A stretch of 64,000 nt of DNA from Glomus cerebriforme (taxonomy: Eukaryota; Glomeromycota; Glomeromycetes; Glomerales; Glomeraceae), in NCBI GenBank assembly GCA_003550305.1, contig QKYT01000585.1:1-64000 (forward strand). The letters are read 5' to 3'. This document shows, in pieces, positions 11,453 to 22,706 of this stretch; the stretch's first letter is position 1, and each line of letters starts with the position of its first letter. A model generated the notes under the pieces. The model made no database searches. It was not told the origin of the DNA and saw only the letters and a list, made by a program, of their open reading frames with translations. The translations under genes were made by a program, and so were the position numbers.

Positions 11453-11744
11453 TAATATATTTATTATATTAGTTATATTTATGATAGTTAATATCTTTTT
11501 ATTATATTTTATTTTTGTAAATATTCTGAGAATTTTCTTATCTTTAGTTCTTATAACTTTAATTGAATAATAAAATAACTTTTACTTTAAAAATCCTATA
11601 TCATTTACTAATTAAAGAGCAAACTGAAACTTAAAAACATAAATTATTATTACCTTTATCATTATAAACTTAATTAATTTTTTATTTCATACTTAAAAAA
11701 TCAAAGTTAAGATAAAGGAATCAAGAGAACAATTAAACATAACA

Positions 11745-12004
11745 GCATACATGTTTCACTTCATTCTGCAACTCTGTAAATATGTATACTTTCTGAATTT
11801 GCCTCATATTTTTGCATGTTCTTCCCTTTGGTCAGGTTTTTTTTTGAAAAAAAAAAATTTTCGTAAAAAAATTTAAACTCTTTATTTAAAGTACTTTAGT
11901 GAGTATTGTTTGTAATACATAAAAATGTTGGTATGTGAATACATTCTTTACCAAAATGGAAAAATATTATTTATCACACTTACACAATATGAGTCCTTAG
12001 AGTA
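11745..12004. other. Intergenic, no gene seen
   Basis: AT-rich sequence just outside the 3' LTR. A short motif tcctttggtcaggtttt-like occurs here (about 11825) and again near 16518, suggesting a dispersed repeat fragment. No ORF or RNA gene is supported. Confidence 0.5.
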
Positions 12005-12365
12005 TACATGTGGCCAAAATATCTATAGTTTCAGTAGAGTTTCAGTTTCAGAGTTTCATTCAGTTTTAGCTTAAAGATCCTCTTTCTGAAACTAGTTTCA
12101 GATTTTTTTTAATTTAAACCAGCATTATAATTTTGGTCAGCATTATAAATTTATGTTAAAGTTTTAAGTTGACAATTTTTTAGATTTAAAATATATTACA
12201 CAAAATTTTATTGCTTAAGTGTAATATTACATAAATCCAATAATGTCAGCTGGATTAAGAGTTTTTTGACTTTTGACTAGAGTTACAGATTTTAGCCAAG
12301 TTTCAGTTTTAGGATTTGGACTTTCAGATTCAAACTTTATTATTAGGAAGTTTTGGCTACATGTA
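12005..12365. mobile_element. 361 bp TA-flanked MITE
   Basis: Terminal repeats TACATGTGGCCAAAA and the inverse of TACATGTAGCCAAAA are flanked by TA on each side (12003-12004 and 12366-12367). The interior contains many agtttcag-type motifs and no ORF. It is a non-autonomous element, Tc1/mariner-like by its TA duplication. Confidence 0.72.
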
Positions 12366-13564
12366 TATTTCAGAGTGAAAACTGAAATAAGACCCTCCTT
12401 AGATATTATTATGCTTTGATTTTTTCTTATATCCTAATATTAGCACCAAAATAATCCTTTTAACCAGTCCTTCTGAATTCCCCTTCAAGATAAATATCCT
12501 TTATCCAGTTCATCTGAATTTCTCTTAATATACCTAAGTCTTCAAACTAATATAAAACATTAGTGAATTTTTAAAGATCAGATATTAGTGCTAATCTTCA
12601 GGATTAAGGATACTAATACTCTAATATATAATGGATTTTCAAACTAGTACAAAATATTAAAAGAAGATTTATAGAAGCCAGCTATTAGTACTAACCTTCA
12701 GAAAGAAAAGACTATCTAAAATACTAAAACTAAAAGATATAAAAAAGAAATAAAAACCTAAAATACCTCTAATTACTTTCAGTTTCTAGTTACCCTAATG
12801 GATGCTTCAGATAAATTGAAATGATTGCTTATACTGTTTCATCCAAAAGCCATTACCAAAAATCCTGTCATCTATACCTTCCTACCCAATAGGTTTTCTC
12901 TTCAAAATAGGCCAATTCTTAATTATACAAAAGTGCATATTCACAGAATCAAGACAACTACTTATGTAAAATTATAGTTAATTTTTCCATTTCTTTTTTA
13001 GAATCTTGATTCTTAATATATCTATTGCAAAAAGAAAATTGATCTTGTTTCTATCATCCAAACTGATTCTACTTACACAATATATTCAACACAGTCCTAT
13101 ATTCTCTAAACCTTTTAAACTTTTTTTTAAAAATTTTCTAATACTACCAAATATGATGTAACTTTAAGAGGCAAAAAGCAAAAATAGGGATCACTGCTGT
13201 AAAACTAAAACCTAAGGAATGTATTTAGAATGGGGATGACTCTGTCAGTTCAGTTTTGGTTCACAAAACTGAAATGGATGGGAATGAACTAAACTGATGG
13301 AATTGGTTCTAGAACTGGAGTTCAAAACTGAACTAACTGAAAATGGTTCTAATATTTTAATTCTATAATAATAATTCATGATATTCTTTATTAATTTATT
13401 AATAACAATTCTCTATATAAATTTTATAAATAGAGGTTAGAACTGAATGCACCAAACTGGTTTTAGACCCAGTTCCAATTGGATTTCTCATAATTTGGAT
13501 TAACTAGTTTCAGATCATAAAAACCAGTTTGTATTTAAACTGGGTGCAACCAGATGCTTGAATT
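12366..13564. other. Gene-free AT-rich stretch with degenerate repeat near 13230-13560
   Basis: No coding frame is supported. From about 13230 to 13560 there is a segment rich in cagttcagttttgg and aactggttttagaccc motifs in both orientations, the look of a decayed inverted-repeat transposon. I could not fix its ends or a target duplication. Confidence 0.35.
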
Positions 13565-13785
13565 GATAAGGATATTTTGGCCAGTGTTATAAAATTTGGG
13601 CAAAATTAAACATATGATAAATAATATGTGACAAATAGTATTTATCATACTAAAAAAATTATAAGTTTCTAGAATAAATAATAAAAATGGAAAACTATGG
13701 TATGATACAGGGATGACAAATTATTATATAATATAAGTCATGTGATATATTATGTCACGTAATAGAGTGGTGATACATCACCATG
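13565..13785 (+). repeat. Copy of the dispersed small-transposon interior
   Basis: This segment (ttttggccagtgttat ... gataaataat ... atggaaaactatgg ... gatacagggatgacaaatta) matches, with substitutions, the interiors of the elements at 11067-11452, 30802-30984 and 40025-40428. It ends in atgtcacgtaatag, a degenerate version of the TCACGTGA subterminal motif. Ends are not resolved. Confidence 0.5.
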
Positions 13786-14170
13786 ACAATAAATTACTTT
13801 TTCTTAATTTTTTTAGTTTTTAATTTTTTTTTTTTTTTGTAAAGATTTATTTTTATTTTATTTAAATTTGATTTAATTTTTAGTTTTTTATATACTATAT
13901 ATTTAATAAAAGTTTGTATTATTATTTTCTTGATATCTAAATAAACATTTTTGGCCAGATTATTTAATGATTGTTGATCAGATAATTTAATGGAATTTAA
14001 ACATACTATAACCATCTAAAATTTATGACATGGATGTATGGTAACAGAAAATAAAATACTTGATTTTCCTGTTACTAACTATCTATATATCTAATTTAAT
14101 TAAAAAAAAACTAAACTAATATAATATATGTAATTAAAAATAAAACTCTATATATATAACAAGATCTTAA

Positions 14171-14715
14171 GTAATATTACACAATCCAAAAAAGGCAATT
14201 TTGTTTCTCTCAGAAATTGAAATTTTGGATTACTCAAGATTCTTAAAAAGGAGGACGTCTAAAATAAAGGCAAATCACGTGACTTTAAAAAAAATTTGCT
14301 TATCCAAATAAAAGTTTCTCCTACTTATATGACTTCCTAAAATACATATTATAAATATATTTTAGCCTGCTCTGCAAGTTTACTTGGAGTGTAAAATGAG
14401 GTTATGAATATCACTTTTGATTTATTTGACTTTTTTTTATTTTCATCAAAATTAATTTATCCATTTTTGAATATGATTGGCAAAGTTCGTTCATTCATAT
14501 GTAAAGTTAAAACCAGTATTTTTAATCTACTTTATTTTCTTAAGTAAATTTACAGAGCAGGCTAAAATACACTTACTCTAAAATTTTTAATAATTAGTTT
14601 CAAAAATAATTTATAAATTTGTATTTTTGTTAATCACGTGATTTGTCTACGCTTTAGATGATCTTCTAAAAAGGCAATTTTATTGCAGATTATTTAATTT
14701 TGGCCAGAATTATAA
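14171..14715. repeat. Older repeat copy split by a nested element
   Basis: Positions 14171-14250 and 14674-14715 together match 11279-11413 (motifs ttacacaatccaaaaa, ggcaattttattt, ttttggccagaattat) and, in reverse, about 40080-40195. The match is broken exactly at 14251-14666 by another element, which gives the order of insertion. Confidence 0.65.
14251..14666. mobile_element. 416 bp inverted-repeat element nested in an older repeat
   Basis: The ends carry GACGTCTAAA / ATCATCTAAA followed inward by CAAATCACGTGA on both sides. Direct repeats taaaaag flank it (14244-14250, 14667-14673). A homologous repeat elsewhere (11279-11413) lacks the insertion. The termini resemble those of the 183 bp element at 30802-30984, so they probably belong to one family. 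No ORF is visible. Confidence 0.68.
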
Positions 14716-14839
14716 ATCACGTGATACTGACGATGCATTGCCATTGGCAATAAATTACAAAATCCAAAAATTAAATCTTTGTTAAAATTAAAACAAAAAA
14801 CTATAATCTTAAAAAAAACTAATTGTTTTCTTTTTTTTT

Positions 14840-15180
14840 ATTTTTTTAGGAACTCAGATTGTTTGAAATGTTGGGTTCTTTGAAGGTAAAATAGAAAAAA
14901 GGAATTAAATGTACTATTTTACAGAAAAGAAATTAATTTTTTTCTTTTTTTTTATAGGAAACCTTCCTGAGATAATAAGGGTGTGTGAATTTTTTTTTTT
15001 ATTAATAACTTAAAGAAAGAAACCTAATTTTTTTTTTTATTTTTTTTTTTTAGAAGCGTGAACTATTTGGACTCTTTAGAGGTAAATGGAAGAGAGAGAG
15101 AAGGGTTTATTAAATCTTAAAGAAAAATCCAAATTGTTTCTTTTTTTTTATTTTTTAAAAACACAGACTTTTGATAATTA
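14840..15180 (+). repeat. Intron-like tandem array E (about 3 units)
   Basis: Acceptor-like T-rich tracts ending in AG occur at 14849, about 14957 and about 15052. Donor-like GTAAAA and GTAAAT follow short spacers such as aactcagattgtttgaaa and agcgtgaactatttgg. The period is about 95-110 bp. Donors are weaker than in arrays A-C and I see no clear branch-site hairpin, so this is the least certain array. It lies in gene-free DNA. Confidence 0.5.
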
Positions 15181-17389
15181 TAATAGTTAGATTTAATTTG
15201 ATTAGATTTTTGTAAACATTAATATTGGCTTTAAGATTTTTTTTATTACAATTTTTTTTATTTCTTTTAAGAAATAATATTAATTACAGAAAACTGAATT
15301 GATCATATGGCATGTTGAAGGAATTTTTATGATTCATAAAAATTTTGTCAACTTAATAAAATTTTTCAAAATATTTAGTGAATTGTAATAAACATATTAT
15401 AAATTAATAAATAATATAAAATTTTAGTCTAAAAAAATAATATAATGTATTTTATTGATGTATTAAAAAATATTCAACAATTTAATTGAACTATTGTAAT
15501 AAAATATTCATTATAATAAAACAATTATTGTAATAATATATTATAATAATAGTAAAAATATAGGGTTATAGTAAATAAAGACAATTATTGTTTAATAAAT
15601 TAAATGTTAATTATTGATGGTTAGATCTGCTAAGAAAAATCCATATGGATTTTTCTTGATTAAAAATGCATATTTCTTTAAATAAATAATACTAATTAAA
15701 CCAGTTCTAAACTGAATTGGAATTAAACTAACTATTTCACTTGAGCTGTTTGGTTCAACTCAAAAATGAATCAACATTCAGCTCAAGAATTGATTCTGAG
15801 TTGCTCGATTTGAAATTTTTTCCATTTTTAAATGTATTATAAAAAGAAAACTAATCACTAACAGTAATTAGCTATCAATCAAAATTTCCAGTACCCTCCT
15901 ATCCCATCAGAGGAACTGCTCTGCAGTAGTTCTGAAAAATCTTAAGCTAAGGAGAAAAGGACCTTCTATAGTGATATATGAAAAATCCAAAGCCAGTTTC
16001 ATATTTTTCTTCTCGAGCCTGAAAACCTTGATGTCCTTCCACCTTTTTACCACCAAATACAATTATAAAATTATAATAAAAGGGTAATTTCACTAAACTT
16101 ATACACCAAAAAAGACTTTCTCTACTGTGCTAAGCCTATGCGTCAACTTTGCAAAAAGTTGTTTACTTTTAAAATATCTCTACGCTAGGCCCACTTCTGG
16201 GTTCATCAGAAGTAGCCACAAGTCCAATCTGTCTGTCTTGTACTTGTAGAAGGTGCCTTAGAATACCAAATGACCCTTCATGTAGGTGACTGAAAGTTAT
16301 CATGAATATCTATTTCTCTAAAGATGTTTTGGAAAGAAAAGTTGCTCTTTTTGCCATTTTGCACTGAGAAAATGGTCTGTTAGTCTTAGGAAAAGTTACT
16401 CTACGCTGCTGGAGTTAACTAGAAAAGTTTAGAAAGTTTGGACTATAGTTTCCAGCTTATCAAATTTCTTTGCAAGTCAGATAGGGATTAGCAAGGAGAG
16501 TTGCCCCAGACTTATTCCTTTGGTCAGGTTTTATTTGATTGCCTCTTTTTTATACAAACAGATTAGAAGAATCATCCACAAGCTCTCCAAATAGTTTGCC
16601 TCTTTTTGCAATCCTAATTAGTGTAAAAATATGTTTCATATTGTATATCTTTTGCTGATGCTACCCATCCAGGTCAGCATTTTTATATACATTTTTATTT
16701 ATTGTGTAGCATGCTATAGGATTATATTGTATATGAAAAATTTATGATATCCAGGTTGAAAACCAAATGGATTTCAGACTTGTTTATGCCAAAGTGAAAA
16801 TTTATTTTTACTAATAGGAAACAAATGTTTACAGAGCATATAACAAGTAAGAAAACAAATTTATTTACTTAAGTTTACAAGTATGATTATAGTGAGTTTA
16901 TGCTATATGATTTTTTTTTGGATATCCAGGACGACCTTCTGGGATCATTTGGACGAAATGTGCCAAAAAAGCTTATTTTCTTACTACTAATAAAAAATTT
17001 TGATACTCCTACAATAATTACTAATTTATTTTGTCATGAAAGTCAACTTCACGTTGAAGTTGAAGCTAAATTATAAATATAAACAATTTAGATGTAAATT
17101 ATATATTAAAAATATACATACAGTATATCAGATATGTCAACTAAAGTCAGATGGCTAATGCTGGCCAAATCTTCTTAGAAATTATAAAGATCAGCCCAAA
17201 TGGGCCCATAATTTAGGCCTGTTGACTCAAATTGATATTTGACACACAACATATTACTGTACATTGTGGTCAGAAAAAGATTTTAATGCTAAATATTGTT
17301 AAATTTTTAAATTATGATAAACTTTTCCAGAGTCACCAGTTCTGATTTTAAATAATTTTATTATGGAAAAGCAAATTTTCATTTTTCTT
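15181..17389. other. Gene-free stretch with unresolved higher-complexity segment
   Basis: Mostly AT-rich. It includes a perfect 26 bp palindrome at 15632-15657 (centre ccatatgg). From about 15860 to 16620 base composition is less AT-biased. On the minus strand near 16190-16310 there is a short open frame (HEGSFGILRHLLQVQ...) that stops soon on both sides. This may be a decayed gene or transposon. I could not identify it. Confidence 0.35.
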
Positions 17390-17502
17390 TTCGGTAACGT
17401 GACTTTTTGGCCCGCACATTAAAAATTAAACAAATAGTAATTCATTTACAAAACGAATAAATAGACATGAAGTGACAAATAAATGCAGGTCACGTTACCG
17501 AA
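17390..17502. mobile_element. 113 bp fold-back element
   Basis: Perfect 14 bp inverted repeats TTCGGTAACGTGAC / GTCACGTTACCGAA bound a 113 bp segment. It is too short to code for anything. It lies downstream of the cyclin-like gene's stop codon (17868), in its 3' flank. It could be a tiny MITE or a structured 3' element. Confidence 0.55.
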
Positions 17503-17867
17503 ATTTTTTTGGTGGGTAACCAAAATTTTTTTTTTAGAAAAAAACATGGTACTTATTTGGATTTTTCGCCGGTTAAGAAATATTAATGACAAAACTTTAT
17601 TTGTTACTTGACAAAATAAAAATTTATCATTATCGTTATTATTATTACGATCTACGACAACAATATTTTTTTATGATACATAAATTGGTTCATTTCAAAA
17701 ATAAAATAGAATAAAATAAAAAATAACTACGAAATTTACGTAAAAAAAAAAAAAAAAAAGGATAACTGGGCCTGCCAGTAATAATCTAATTTTGATTCCC
17801 GCTTATACTATTATTAAATTAATAAAAATCATTTCTCATAAAATAATGTTTTCAAATTATGATTGGC

Positions 17868-18231
17868 TTATTCAACAATTTTATCACAGATTTCACGAAT
17901 TTCACCATCCTCGAGCTCATCAACCAAAATTCCTCCTAATTCATTATTATGTAATAAAGAATTCGAAGTAATTAATGGATACGATAATTTATATTTTGAT
18001 AAGTTATTAATTATATCCTTATTATTATTATTAATATTAATTCGGTTTTCAATTTCTTTATCATAAATTAATTCTTTTTCCTCCTTCTTTTTAATTACAA
18101 GTGTAGATGTTTCATCTGAAAGAGTAGTTAAACTATCATGGTAATCATTTTTATCGAATATGATTGTAACGTTAGTTAAAGGATTATCATCATAAAGAAC
18201 ATTCTATAAAAAAAATATATATATAAAGTTA

Positions 18232-18279
<48 letters not shown>

Positions 18280-19072
18280 TAAATAAATAAATATATATAT
18301 ATTAACTTACATTAACTTTATTCAATCTGGGAGGAATTGGATAAGTATTAAATATATCACGGATACAATTATGAATAACAAATACGTCACAATCCATAAT
18401 TTCCCACCAAGTTGGACCTAATAAAGAATTTTCATTTAAATTCAAACCAATATATTTATAAGAAATATAAATGACAGAAATGGTAATATCTTTTGCAGTA
18501 TAAAAAAGACAAATTGGATGATTATAAGTTTGATTAAATATCAGACTTGATATTCTTATTATAATAATTTTTTTCTTTTCAGGAATAAAAGAAAATTTCT
18601 CAAGAAATTCAATAAGATGAAAATGGGGTAAATCTATAATAAAATCAAAACATAATTTTACTGCTAAAAATTTTTCTTTATGAATGATAACTTTAATCCA
18701 TCTAGTAAATTCATCTACATTATAATAATTTTTATCATTATATATTACACGAGCACAAGCAACAGCTATATAATCAATTTTACGAAATACTTCTGTAGTT
18801 TTTGTTGCCAAAAAAATTGCTGCAGCTCCAATTTCATATTTTGTATAATCTTTAAAACTACTACGCATAAAAAATCTATGAAAATAAATTACCGCCGTTG
18901 CAATCGTTGGATGTTGTAATTGAAGCCAAACGCTAATATCTTTAATAAATTGAATACCATCATTTCTCTTTTTATTTTCATCCTCTATTGAAATTCCATC
19001 ATAACGAGATGGTGTAAAGTTATTATATTGGTCTTTATTAAATTTCCACTGAGCTTGAATAATAGAATTCAT
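17868..19072 (-). CDS. Cyclin K/T-like (transcriptional cyclin) protein
   Basis: Two exons, 18311-19072 and 17868-18203, joined across a 107 bp phase-0 intron (18204-18310) with a GTAAGT donor and ATAG acceptor, give 365 residues. Residues 20-26 read TPSRYDG, a hallmark of cyclin K/T-type N-termini. The first cyclin box spans about 35-135, with TIATAVIYFHRFFMRSSF and GAAAIFLATKTTE. A second, more divergent box follows at about 145-245. Such cyclins bind CDK9/CDK12-type kinases that phosphorylate RNA polymerase II, so a nuclear role in elongation is inferred. The second exon encodes an Asn/Lys/Glu-rich tail. The intron's polypyrimidine stretch is a 43 bp A run on the plus strand (18233-18275). 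The start is the first ATG of the frame. Confidence 0.85.
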
Positions 19073-20220
19073 ATTTTATATATATATATATATTATTATT
19101 AAGAAATTTATTTTCTTTCTTTTTTTTAAAAAAAAAAAAAATTAAATAAAAAAAAAAGAAAAAATGAAAAAGAAATTTTTATAAAATTTTTATATTAAAA
19201 AATTATATTGGATGTTTTTTATATTCTGATCTATTCCTTCGATATTACTTTAATTATTAAGAATAAATTTCCTGATAAGTAAACCAGCATGTTAAAAAAG
19301 ATCATACGGTACGGTGTCAAATCCATTAGATTTGCGAAATTATACATGAGACAAATATAAATTTTATGTACGAGCCGCAGAAAAACGAATTTGATTTCAT
19401 TCCGATAATTACAGAACCAATCAATTGAAATAAATTTCTATAATAACAATTGTTCAAAGTAATACACGATGATGTAATTGTAAGATTTACTTTGCATTGT
19501 AATTTACCAGCAAAAAAAGTGCGGATATTGATTCAAAACAATTTATTAAATTCTGTTTTTGTGTAACATCATGATTTTCTCGAAATCATTTCTTTTATTT
19601 CTTTTATAATTTTTTTTTTACCAATAAAATATCATTATCTACATAACAACAATGGAATTTTGTATTACAATAATAATTATTTTAAATGGAGTTGAAACAA
19701 AAAATATATAATATACATATGCAACATTACTATCTTGCGTAATATTATTTTAATATACTGTATATATATATTATAATAACGTCATCCAAACTAATTGTAC
19801 TCCATATGACATTATTTCACAAAGTAACACGATCTACAATTCAATGTATGATTCCGGCCGGAATTAAAAAAAATTACTTTTTTAGGTTTCTTATTTCCGT
19901 TATTTTACGGAGTTTAATTAATAATTTTTTTACTAATCGGTGATGATTTGGAATCACATTTATTCTTTTCACTCCCTGAAATCCCCCCTTTTTAGTGCGG
20001 TAATTATTACGGACTAATCTTCATGTTATTCTAAATCTGGTTAAATTATTTACTCAATGAGGTAAACCTTTGATAATGTTATTTATGATGATCAAAATAA
20101 ACGTAAACAATTTTAATTATATCCAAAAATAAATTTTATTTTTATATATATATATATAGTTTTAAACCACCCTTATTTTTTTAAAAAAAAATTAAATTCC
20201 TTCCTTATCAACTTCAAAAT
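19073..20220. other. Divergent intergenic region between cyclin-like and calpain-like genes
   Basis: This 1.1 kb holds the upstream regions of both genes, which point away from each other. It is AT-rich with T/A runs close to each start codon. No ORF or RNA gene is supported. Single GC-richer motifs such as ccggccgg (about 19854) stand out but I cannot assign them. Confidence 0.5.
20142..20158 (+). promoter_or_regulatory. TATA-like run upstream of calpain-like gene
   Basis: An alternating TA run ends about 60 bp before the ATG at 20221. Position and composition allow a TATA box, but such runs are common in this DNA, so this is weak. Confidence 0.25.
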
Positions 20221-22566
20221 ATGTCACCAAAGTATCGCAAATTATTTGGACAAAATTATAAAAAAATATTTTTAGAATGCGCAAGAACTGGAATAAATTT
20301 TCATGATGAATATTTTCCAACTAATGATAGTTCGTTATATAAAAATACAAGAAAAGAAGCAAATATTTACAGAAATAAAGTTGAATGGATAAGATGTAAA
20401 GATTTAACAAATAATCCACATTTATTCATTTTTGATAATGAAAGTAAAATTAATACGGATGTAGTTCAAGGTGCTGTTGGAAATTGTTGGTTGATTAGTG
20501 CAATAGGTGTATTAGCAACTCATCCAAAATTATTAAATAAGGTTATACCAAAAGCGTCGGATCAAGATTGGTATCATAGTCATGAACCTGGTAAAAAAAT
20601 GGGTGTATATCATTTTCGTGATACTGAACGTCATCCTGGTGTATTTAGATTTAGATTTTATAGGTTTGGTGAATGGATTGAAATTGTAGTTGATGATTAT
20701 TTACCTACTAGCAATGATAAAATAATTTATGCTCAATCAAGAAATCCAAATGAAATGTGGGTTTCATTACTTGAAAAAGCTTATGCTAAATTATGTAGAT
20801 GTTATGAATCTTTAGAAGCTGGTACTGCTTCTGATGCTTTAGTTGATTTAACTGGAACAATTCCTGATACTATTGAATTACCAAATTTTTCAAAAATTGA
20901 TGATGTTCCTCATAGTCCTGATCAATGTAGTTCTACTGGTGTAACTGTTAGTAAAAATATAGTTGAACAAATGGGTTTAAAAAATTTTATTATGATGATA
21001 CAAATAGCTAATAAAAAAGGTGCATTAATGAGTTGTAGTATAAATGCTTTAGAAGGTGAAATAGAACAAGAACGTTTACCAAATGGTTTAGTAATAGGTC
21101 ATGCGTATGGTATAGTTGATGTTCAAACAATTCAAGTTCCAGTTTGGAAAAGAGTTTGGAAAAGAAATTGTAAACAAATTATTTTAATTCGTTTACATAA
21201 TCCATGGGGTGAAATTGAATGGAATGGAGCGTGGAGTGATAAATCTGAAGAATGGAAAAAAATTAATAAATCTAAACGTAAAAAATTGGGTTTTAAAATT
21301 GCTGATGATGGAGAATTTTGGATGTCCTTTGAAGATTGGTTATCAAATTTTACTACTTTAATTATTTGTAGACATTTAAATACTTCAATATTTTCATTTG
21401 AAAAAAGATGGTATGGTATAACATTTAAAGGTGATTGGTCAATAGAAAATTTAACAGCAGGTGGTTGTGTTAATAATAAAAAAACATTTGATCAAAATCC
21501 ACAATATCGTATTATAACTTATAAACCAACTACTTTAATTATTGGGTTAATGCAAGAAGATCGTCGTGCTGATATTAATCGTGAAAATCTTACTATTGGT
21601 TTTATTGTATATAGAGTTGAAGAAAATCGAAAATATCGTGTTCATAAATCAACTTATGATGTGGCTGGTCGAGTTACTTATATTAATACAAGAGAAGTTA
21701 CTGCTAGAATTACATTAAAAAGTGGTACTTATGTTCTTATACCAAGTACTTTTAAACCTAATCAAGAAGGAAATTATTTTATGAGAATATTTTCTGGTAA
21801 TAAAATTGATATTATGAGATTAGAAAAAGATAAACCAAAGAAAAAATGGTGGTATCCTATTATTTATTGGGGAAAAAAGAGTTATTTTGTTGGTACTATT
21901 AGAATAAAATTGATGAATATTAATTTAAAAAAATTCATTGGAAAAACAACTTATATTAAAACAATTTTTGCTGATTTAAATGGTAGAATTAAACAAAAAA
22001 TTTCAACTCCTAAATTTATTATTAAAGAAGATAAAAATAATTCTGAAATTAGAACTGAAATTGGTGTTGAATATGTATTTTATACTAGAGATCCATCTAC
22101 TTGTGGTTTATTATTTCAATTATATCAAAAGAATAATTTTTCAAAAGATAAATTATTGGGTGAAATGCGTTTATTAATTGATCCTTACTCAAAAGAAAAT
22201 AAACAGGGTAAAATGTGGGAAGTTACTAAAACTTTTACAAAAACTATTAAAGTACCTAAAAATTATTCAACGAGTACTACGAAAGAAAGTGAAGATGAAA
22301 TTTCTCCGAATGAATGTGATAACGTTGATAAGAAATCGGAAAAAACTGTTACAAAAATTAGTGGAATATTTAATAATAAAGAAAATAATGGTCGTAATGT
22401 TCAAGAAAATCCACTAAATGGTAATAGACGAGGAAAGAAAATTGTAAATAGAAATAGGAGAAATAAGAAAGCTATTAATAGTAAAGATTTCATATCTCAA
22501 CTTGTTGATGCTAATATAGGTGAAATATCAGTAAGAATAACTTATTTTCCAGATCTTAACTCATGA
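20221..22566 (+). CDS. Calpain-type cysteine protease
   Basis: Single-exon protein of 781 residues. The papain-like calpain domain runs from about residue 25 to 385. The oxyanion Gln83 and nucleophile Cys89 lie in VQGAVGNCWLISAI, His294 in GHAYGI, and Asn327 in HNPWG, so the full triad is present. DGEFWMSFEDW (about 363-373) is the usual end of the domain. Domain III-like beta sandwich follows (about 395-550, KRWYGITFKGDWSIENLTAGGC). A further beta-rich, C2-like segment lies at about 560-690. The last 100 residues are Asn/Lys-rich with a short conserved-looking end (ISVRITYFPDL). No EF-hand (penta-EF) or MIT domain is seen, which separates it from classical calpains and from PalB/Rim13. Calcium dependence is inferred. 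Nothing suggests inactivation. Confidence 0.92.
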   Translation: MSPKYRKLFGQNYKKIFLECARTGINFHDEYFPTNDSSLYKNTRKEANIYRNKVEWIRCKDLTNNPHLFIFDNESKINTDVVQGAVGNCWLISAIGVLATHPKLLNKVIPKASDQDWYHSHEPGKKMGVYHFRDTERHPGVFRFRFYRFGEWIEIVVDDYLPTSNDKIIYAQSRNPNEMWVSLLEKAYAKLCRCYESLEAGTASDALVDLTGTIPDTIELPNFSKIDDVPHSPDQCSSTGVTVSKNIVEQMGLKNFIMMIQIANKKGALMSCSINALEGEIEQERLPNGLVIGHAYGIVDVQTIQVPVWKRVWKRNCKQIILIRLHNPWGEIEWNGAWSDKSEEWKKINKSKRKKLGFKIADDGEFWMSFEDWLSNFTTLIICRHLNTSIFSFEKRWYGITFKGDWSIENLTAGGCVNNKKTFDQNPQYRIITYKPTTLIIGLMQEDRRADINRENLTIGFIVYRVEENRKYRVHKSTYDVAGRVTYINTREVTARITLKSGTYVLIPSTFKPNQEGNYFMRIFSGNKIDIMRLEKDKPKKKWWYPIIYWGKKSYFVGTIRIKLMNINLKKFIGKTTYIKTIFADLNGRIKQKISTPKFIIKEDKNNSEIRTEIGVEYVFYTRDPSTCGLLFQLYQKNNFSKDKLLGEMRLLIDPYSKENKQGKMWEVTKTFTKTIKVPKNYSTSTTKESEDEISPNECDNVDKKSEKTVTKISGIFNNKENNGRNVQENPLNGNRRGKKIVNRNRRNKKAINSKDFISQLVDANIGEISVRITYFPDLNS

Positions 22567-22706
22567 AAAATATACATATATTTATACATATACATATATA
22601 TTTTTATTCTTAATTTTGTGTACAATAAATAAGTTAAAATTATATTTTTAAAATTAATAAATATTACAACGAAGACTTAACTTGTTTTTAACTATAAAAT
22701 TTTTGT

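Larger units (their letters stand above)
1..11744 (+). mobile_element. Degenerate Ty3/gypsy LTR retrotransposon, composite with nested insertions
   Basis: Two related LTRs flank gag, protease, reverse transcriptase, RNase H and integrase remnants in that order, which is the Ty3/gypsy (Metaviridae-type) order. The 5' LTR is cut by the window edge. The internal part carries many in-frame stops and frameshifts, so the copy is dead. At least four other elements are inserted in it (2755-3922, 8375-10214, 10426-11023, 11067-11452), which accounts for much of its length. A purine tract (about 10272-10283) lies just before the 3' LTR, as expected for plus-strand priming. The outer target duplication cannot be checked because the left end is outside the window. 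Confidence 0.88.
10285..11744 (+). repeat. 3' LTR, interrupted by two insertions
   Basis: It begins TGTTAATATG just after the purine tract and ends TAACA at 11744. Removing the elements 10426-11023 and 11067-11452 together with their target duplications leaves about 466 bp, colinear with the 5' LTR. The two LTRs differ at many sites, so insertion of the retrotransposon is old. Confidence 0.85.

Noticed and set aside
18680..18919. Plus-strand frame of 79 codons
   Set aside because: Lies antisense within the cyclin-like exon and has only Ile/Asn/Tyr-rich low complexity.
21980..22417. Overlapping plus-strand frames inside the calpain-like gene
   Set aside because: Out of frame with the catalytic gene and lysine/leucine-rich by composition.
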